The notes beneath the pieces are model-generated. The model saw only the letters and a list, made by a program, of their open reading frames with translations, searched no databases and was not told the DNA's origin. Both the position numbers and the translations under genes were made by a program. From Alphaproteobacteria bacterium (GTDB lineage: Bacteria; Pseudomonadota; Alphaproteobacteria; Rhodobacterales; Rhodobacteraceae), in assembly GCA_030424865.1 (NCBI GenBank), contig JAUHVR010000013.1, forward strand, positions 62,001-126,000: a stretch of DNA of 64,000 nt, read 5' to 3'. Every line of letters starts with the position of its first letter. Positions within the stretch are counted from its first letter, which is position 1. Positions 59,466 to 64,000 of the stretch are shown here, piece after piece.

Positions 59466-59726
59466 TCAGGGCGACATCCCGGCGGCGAGGATCGCCAGGA
59501 AAGCCGGGATCGCGGCCAGGGTGATCGCCATGCGCGGCCAGGTGCGGGCGAGGGCGAGCACCAGAGCGGGAACGGCAAAGAGCCCCGTCGCGCCGGCGCC
59601 GACCATGAAAAATCCCCAGGCCATGCCGATGCCGGCAGCGTCCGACGTACTGGTCGATATGCTGACCGCCCAGAACGTCAGCAGCCCTGCGTAGATCGCG
59701 CAGAGGATGTAGACAGCCTTGAACAT
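59466..59726 (-). CDS. Small three-helix membrane protein
   Basis: 86 residues with three hydrophobic segments: AVYILCAIYAGLLTFWAVSI, GMAWGFFMVGAGATGLFAVP and MAITLAAIPAFLAILAAGM. No family recognised. It converges on the oxidoreductase gene with a 12-base gap. Confidence 0.6.
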   Translation of the reverse strand: MFKAVYILCAIYAGLLTFWAVSISTSTSDAAGIGMAWGFFMVGAGATGLFAVPALVLALARTWPRMAITLAAIPAFLAILAAGMSP

Positions 59727-59796
59727 GCGATCAGCCTACCACAGTCGCGGGAAACTCAAAGTCGGCTGTTCCGGAGGTGTGTGCGGCGGCGGGCGC

Positions 59797-59819
59797 GGCG
59801 GGGTGAACCCCGCCCTACG
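59797..59819. repeat. Short palindromic repeat, second copy of the 47587 element
   Basis: GGCGGGG-TGAA-CCCCGCC plus CTACG, identical to 47587-47608 except in the loop. It lies in the 169-base gap (59727-59895) between the small membrane protein and the next minus-strand gene; nothing else convincing is seen there. Confidence 0.7.
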
Positions 59820-59895
59820 ATGGCGCGCCACGGGACCACCTGTTGCAAAGGATCAGCAAGGGCGCACCTGTCCGGCGCCTCCGCCGGTCGGGGTG

Positions 59896-61311
59896 TCAGT
59901 TGAACCATATGAAATAGGCCAGGAACCCCCGGTCGAAGATATCGAACATCGTCTGGGCCGTTTGCGCGGATACGAGCTCGCCCTCTTCGAGGTAGGGGAT
60001 GACCGCCGCCCCCTGCGCGATCATCACCGGGTCAAAGGTGCGCGGGTCCTCGAACATGCGCCGCACGTTCAAGCCCTTGCCAAGAAAGCGCCAATGCGCA
60101 ATCAGCTTGCGGCCTTCCAGCACATCCTCTGCCGTGTCCAGAAAGGCATGCCATCCCGCAATCACGTCCTTGTTGACACGCATGCGCGGAAAGCGCGGGG
60201 TCTGGTCCGGAGAGGGCAGCCATTCGTACTTGTCATCGCTTTCAAGAAGGATACGTCGCCAGTTTTCGCGGCTCAGCTCGACCATCGTCAGCAGGTGCAC
60301 CCGGGATTTTGCCATGCGGGCCTTGTCGACGACGGGCCAGTCGAAACGATGGATGAAGGCAATCACGTCGGCGATGCCTCCATATTCAAGGAACGTCCAC
60401 GCGCGGCGAGATTCCTCGCCATGGTTGATGTTCCAATCTTTCCATTCCAGGCCTTGCGCAGTGACGTCCCACTGCGCGCGCGTCGGCCGGTTGGGGTCGT
60501 TGCGGCTGTAGCGTCTCTCGGCGTCCCAATAGTTTGGCGGTTCGGGATGTTGCATGATGTACGCCAACGCAGCGTCCGCAGAGCGTCGCAGTTCAGAGGA
60601 GTACAGGTCTGTTTCCGGAAACATGAAATGAAAGGTCTCGTCAAAGGCCTGTTGCCAGTCGTGCGCCAGCAGAAACTCGGTCATTGCCCGTAACAGGTGC
60701 GTATACCCGCGCAGCCAGGGGGCATCACTCTGATCGAAGTCGAACTTCAGGCCTTTGCGCGGAGGATCCATTTGAGCGACAGCCGAAAACAGGGCGGCGA
60801 GACGCTCGTCCGATCTGACATTCCCGTCGCCATTGAAGTCAAGCGAGACAGAGGCAAGGTCCAGTTGAAAATCAAACGCCTCTGGCCCGATCAGGGCCAG
60901 CGTTCCGTCGGCTATCGCCAGATCCTGTGAAAACCTGTCCAGGATGTCCCGCAACCCGTCATACGTGACAGGCTGCGGATCGGGGTTTGGCGGCACAGGC
61001 ACCCTGAGAAACGGCAGGCCAGCCATACCGATCCAGTCACCATGGGTTTCGGCATTGCCGAGGCCAAAGCCGTACAACCCATTGCCCATCCGTTCGATCG
61101 CGTAGAGAAACTGCGCGGTCCCCAGGGCGAACCTGGCGGGTGGGCCGCCCTCTGTGTCCAGCCAATCCTCGGCCAATTGCATGGCATCCTGGGTGCGGCC
61201 CTGTTCGAGCAAGGCTCCAAAGTCCTTTGCAGGATCGGTACGCGCTGGTCCGGTGACAAGACAGGTCGCCGCCACAACGGCTGCCGCGGTGCGTATGACT
61301 TTCAGGTGCAT
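59896..61311 (-). CDS. Secreted protein with EF-hand-like loop, function unknown
   Basis: 471 residues from the ATG at 61309-61311 (GGGAGGGGG upstream). Signal peptide ending TGPARTD, then a TPR-like helical N-terminus (FGALLEQGRTQDAMQLAEDW). One EF-hand-type calcium loop, DFNGDGNVRSDE, lies at about residues 161-172, flanked by helices. The rest is helical with many Trp/Tyr-rich helices (WDAERRYSRNDPN, DKYEWLPSPDQ). No domain that I recognise after the EF loop. Probably periplasmic. Confidence 0.75.
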   Translation of the reverse strand: MHLKVIRTAAAVVAATCLVTGPARTDPAKDFGALLEQGRTQDAMQLAEDWLDTEGGPPARFALGTAQFLYAIERMGNGLYGFGLGNAETHGDWIGMAGLPFLRVPVPPNPDPQPVTYDGLRDILDRFSQDLAIADGTLALIGPEAFDFQLDLASVSLDFNGDGNVRSDERLAALFSAVAQMDPPRKGLKFDFDQSDAPWLRGYTHLLRAMTEFLLAHDWQQAFDETFHFMFPETDLYSSELRRSADAALAYIMQHPEPPNYWDAERRYSRNDPNRPTRAQWDVTAQGLEWKDWNINHGEESRRAWTFLEYGGIADVIAFIHRFDWPVVDKARMAKSRVHLLTMVELSRENWRRILLESDDKYEWLPSPDQTPRFPRMRVNKDVIAGWHAFLDTAEDVLEGRKLIAHWRFLGKGLNVRRMFEDPRTFDPVMIAQGAAVIPYLEEGELVSAQTAQTMFDIFDRGFLAYFIWFN

Positions 61312-61454
61312 GATATCCCCCTCCCGTGAGATAGGGACCCAGCATGCCACACGGGGCCCGGCTGTCATTGATCTGTCGCAAACGGGGCCCAGAGCTCCCC
61401 GGCGTTGCAGCGGAGGGACGCGAGTGCGTAAACTACTGCCATGGGAGTGGTGCG

Positions 61455-62243
61455 ATGCGCATACTGGTATTGTCAGACCTGCACGATGACTTTTGGGCAG
61501 CCACCCAAAGGGACCCCTTTGAGGGCATAGAGCCCCTGATTGCCGGATTGGATCACCTGATCCTGGCCGGGGATGTTTCGAACAAGCCCAAGGTCCGATG
61601 GAAACACGCCTTTCAGCGCATCCTGCGCCTGGTGCCGCCCGAACGTGTGTCGGTCTTTCCGGGAAATCACGATTTCTATGACTTCTGCATCGATGACGAA
61701 GACCGGTTGCGGCAGATCGCGGCCTCGTTCGGGGTGGGCTATGTTCAGAAGGCCCAGATCCATATTGGCCCCGCGCGGTTTCTGTGTGCGACGCTGTGGA
61801 CGGATCTCGAGCTTGGTCGGGGCCGGGTGATCAACGGTCGTGTCGCCGCGGAGCGGATGAATGACTTTCGCGCGATCCGGGTCGCTTCGGGCGGGTATCG
61901 AAAGTTGCGGCCGTCGGATGTCGTGACGCAGCATCACGACCATCTGGCCTGGCTGACCGAGGCGCTGGGCCAGCCCTTTGACGGGGACACCTATGTGGTC
62001 ACCCACCATGCCCCGCATCCCGATGTGCTGACCGAGCGATCCGAGGGGCTGGACGCGGCCTTTGCCAGTGATCTGCGCGAGGTCATCGCAACCTATCGTC
62101 CGAAGGCATGGCTGTTTGGTCACAGCCACAGTGCTATTGACCTGACTGTGGGCGCGACAGCCCTGCGAAACGTGTCGCTGGGCTATCCCGACGAAGTCGC
62201 GGACCCGGGTGCTCGGATCCGCAAGTTGATTTTCGAGGTTTGA
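61455..62243 (+). CDS. Calcineurin-like metallophosphoesterase
   Basis: 262 residues from the ATG at 61455 (GGGAG upstream). Metal-ligand motifs of the family in order: VLSDLHDDF, LAGDVSNKP, FPGNHDFYD, VTHHAPHPDV, FGHSHSAIDL. Cytoplasmic. Substrate unknown. The last gene before the third caspase-lectin gene, which converges on it with an 83-base gap. Confidence 0.93.
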   Translation: MRILVLSDLHDDFWAATQRDPFEGIEPLIAGLDHLILAGDVSNKPKVRWKHAFQRILRLVPPERVSVFPGNHDFYDFCIDDEDRLRQIAASFGVGYVQKAQIHIGPARFLCATLWTDLELGRGRVINGRVAAERMNDFRAIRVASGGYRKLRPSDVVTQHHDHLAWLTEALGQPFDGDTYVVTHHAPHPDVLTERSEGLDAAFASDLREVIATYRPKAWLFGHSHSAIDLTVGATALRNVSLGYPDEVADPGARIRKLIFEV

Positions 62244-62326
62244 CAAATGGTTGGCATCACCCCGTCCGACCTATGTGCAGGTGCCCATCAGAGGGCAGGA
62301 CTTGGAGCGGACGGAGGTCTGCAACT

Positions 62327-64000
62327 TCATTCCAGCATCAACACAAGGCTTTGTCGGCCATTGTGATTGTTTGCCCAGCCCCACCCAGATGCACCCGGCT
62401 TGGTGGTTTTTTCGCCAAGACGGTACTCGGCCACATTTGATCGTTTGGGGTTGTGAGGATACCCACTCAGCCATTTGGAATAGCGGAGCGGACTGCCATC
62501 GTGCCAGGCCCACGTGGTCGCGCCGTCCTGACCGTTGAACAAGCCAATGGTTGGTCCGGCCATCCAATTTTGAGAGTCATAGCCATCGGCCCAAAAGAAC
62601 GGTTCGAACTTGAACAAACTGACCACAAAGCGGTTCACTTCGCGGCTTTCGATTTTCGCAAGGGAACCGTCTGCCTTGGCGGCCAGTTGCAGCATCTGGG
62701 GCTTGGACATTCCGAACCCGGTGCGGACCACCGAATAAAGCCGGTCTTCGAAAAACCCATAAGTGATCTGCGCCTGAGGCGCTGCCCGGACAAGTTTCAG
62801 AACGCGCGGATCGTTTTCGACCAACCCAAGCAAGTCGGGATCGTACCGTTTCCCGCTGGGTGAGGCCACGGCATACCACGTTTCCGGGCCGGCCCGTCGC
62901 GTGTGCAGGTCAAGGGCGGCCAAGGTGGGGCGATCGATCACGCCATCTGCCAGCAAACCGCGATCCGACTGGAACGCGGCCACGGCTGTAAAACTCTTGT
63001 CTCCAAGGACGCCGTCGATTTTTCCGGGATCATACCCGAACTCTGTAAGGATCGACTGGACCGCAAGGCGTTCAGCGCGTGTCAGCCCCGAAAAAGAGAC
63101 CGAGGCCAAACGCATGCCCCGTTGGACATCTGCCTTGTCATGCTCGGTCGCCAGCAATCGCATGGCTTGCCGGAACGTCTTGGATTCTCGGGCAAGGGCC
63201 TCTTCGGTCCACCTGCTTTTCGGGTGATCGTTGAAGAAATGAGCCCAGGCGCGAGGGGTGTTGATCCGCCGTGCGGCTTCGTAAGCGCGGTCCGCTTTTG
63301 GGTCGAGGGGATCGGCCAGCGGGGTCTCAGAGACGGACGCATTGTTGCGGGCCAGAGCAGCGAGATCCTCTTCCCTGTCCCGCAATTCTTGCTCGACCTC
63401 TGCACGTTTTTCTTCTTCGGCCGCAGCGAGGGCGGCCAGTTGGTCGCGCTCTGCCAGCGCGGCTGCCGCCTCGGCCGCCAGCTTTTCCGTCTCGGCCTTG
63501 GCGCTTGCGGCCTCTTGCATCAATCTCAGGCGCTCGGTTGTGGCGTCGTCTTGCCCCAGCGCAGCTTGCCGCAGCTGGCGAGCGACGGCCACAAGCGCCT
63601 GATTGTCCGACCCTTCGTGGCGGTCCAGAAACCTATCCCACGCAGCGACATCCCCCTTGTCGCTGGCGATCTGAAAGTCCGCGACGATCGACGACTGGCC
63701 TGCAAGAAAGATATCGTGTCCGGGCAATGACCCATAGGTGAATGGCTCTTGTTGCCCGCCCGTCTTTTCCCGAACCGTGTCCCGGACCTTGCGGAACATC
63801 TTTCCAAGTTCAACGCCCGGTTCCTCGATATGTTCCAACAGAGCCTCTGCGTAGGGGCTGTTACGGCCTGTGCCGTCCAGGGCCAGTGTTCCGGCCCTCG
63901 CGGCATAGCCGACCAGGACGCCGCTGCTGGGATCGAACCGTCGCAAACCGCGACCGATGGATCGGGTTGCAGAGGTGCGCTGCATCTCGGCCACAAACGG
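62327..64000 (-). CDS. Caspase-like / coiled coil / PG-binding / C-type lectin protein, copy 3 (5' end off window)
   Basis: 557 codons visible; the 5' end is cut. The first visible codons read PFVAEMQRTSATR, matching the sequence just after the catalytic ACRDN of the other copies, so the Cys is just outside. Caspase remainder (GVLVGYAARAGTLALDG, SPYAEALLEHI, VRDTVREKTGGQQEPF), then a coiled coil of about 90 residues rich in Glu and Ala, a PG_binding_1 unit (ILTEFGYDPGKIDGVLG), and a lectin-like domain (WAWHDGSPLRYSKW, YPHNPKRSN, WGWANNHNG). The lectin motif differs from copies 1 and 2. The coiled coil is absent from them. Confidence 0.85.
   Translation of the reverse strand, partial: PFVAEMQRTSATRSIGRGLRRFDPSSGVLVGYAARAGTLALDGTGRNSPYAEALLEHIEEPGVELGKMFRKVRDTVREKTGGQQEPFTYGSLPGHDIFLAGQSSIVADFQIASDKGDVAAWDRFLDRHEGSDNQALVAVARQLRQAALGQDDATTERLRLMQEAASAKAETEKLAAEAAAALAERDQLAALAAAEEEKRAEVEQELRDREEDLAALARNNASVSETPLADPLDPKADRAYEAARRINTPRAWAHFFNDHPKSRWTEEALARESKTFRQAMRLLATEHDKADVQRGMRLASVSFSGLTRAERLAVQSILTEFGYDPGKIDGVLGDKSFTAVAAFQSDRGLLADGVIDRPTLAALDLHTRRAGPETWYAVASPSGKRYDPDLLGLVENDPRVLKLVRAAPQAQITYGFFEDRLYSVVRTGFGMSKPQMLQLAAKADGSLAKIESREVNRFVVSLFKFEPFFWADGYDSQNWMAGPTIGLFNGQDGATTWAWHDGSPLRYSKWLSGYPHNPKRSNVAEYRLGEKTTKPGASGWGWANNHNGRQSLVLMLE

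Noticed and set aside
1-64000. tRNA, rRNA, insertion sequence, prophage or CRISPR array
   Set aside because: No T-arm/anticodon patterns, no transposase or integrase frames and no spaced direct repeats were found on reading both strands.

Overview
The window looks like ordinary chromosome of a marine-type alphaproteobacterium of the order Rhodobacterales (Roseobacter group and relatives). The reasons are GC-rich coding sequence, a hisS-hisZ-hisG block with 1-4 base overlaps, a B12-dependent ribonucleotide reductase, DUF1489 and Hint-domain proteins, a short second-type GluRS, and intergenic palindromic repeats of a kind common in this group. I see no tRNA or rRNA gene, transposase, phage gene cluster or CRISPR array.

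Layout. 1-3.4 kb: the 3'-truncated small subunit of xanthine dehydrogenase, an ArsR/SRPBCC pair and an alpha/beta hydrolase. 3.5-11.9 kb: dnaE, a lipoprotein, slyX, then the hisS-hisZ-hisG operon. 11.9-18.2 kb: three paralogous secreted ClpP-fold proteins, interrupted by yghU, a probable structured RNA with its own terminator, and a DUF1489 gene. 18.2-23.6 kb: nrdJ behind a tandem pair of NrdR-box-like sites, a Hint-domain protein, an SH3 protein and a 2-hydroxyacid dehydrogenase. 23.7-27.9 kb: two tandem secreted caspase / peptidoglycan-binding / C-type-lectin proteins and a small secreted protein. 28.1-30.2 kb: leuA and a cupin gene behind a probable leucine leader peptide. 30.2-45.2 kb: mixed metabolic and transport genes (GFA, SDR, MORN protein, nadE, PfkB-type kinase, metallopeptidase, MBL hydrolase, MFS exporter, gltX, nitronate monooxygenase, MATE). 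45.3-50.6 kb: an Rrf2 regulator, a tandem glycine riboswitch and the glycine cleavage operon gcvT-gcvH-gcvP. 50.6-62.2 kb: IMPase, a YbbAP-type ABC transporter divergent from tesA, a SRAP protein, a cold-shock protein, a geranylgeranyl-reductase-like enzyme, an L,D-transpeptidase, an oxidoreductase and a phosphoesterase. 62.3-64.0 kb: the 3' part of a third caspase/PG-binding/lectin gene, cut by the window edge.

Most unusual points. (1) NrdJ carries an in-frame Cro/CI-type helix-turn-helix domain of lower GC. (2) There are three caspase-lectin proteins; the two tandem copies have nearly identical protease halves but divergent lectin halves. (3) There are three ClpP-fold secreted paralogs. (4) leuA is preceded by a Leu-rich leader peptide with rare CTA codons and competing hairpins. 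(5) Tandem-palindrome elements follow the stops of nrdJ and gcvP, and their stems differ by matched changes. (6) A hairpin repeat has been absorbed in frame into xdhA. (7) The SRAP protein lacks its catalytic Cys2. (8) A multibranched RNA candidate lies at 15.95-16.18 kb. All functions are inferred from sequence patterns read by eye; no database search was possible.
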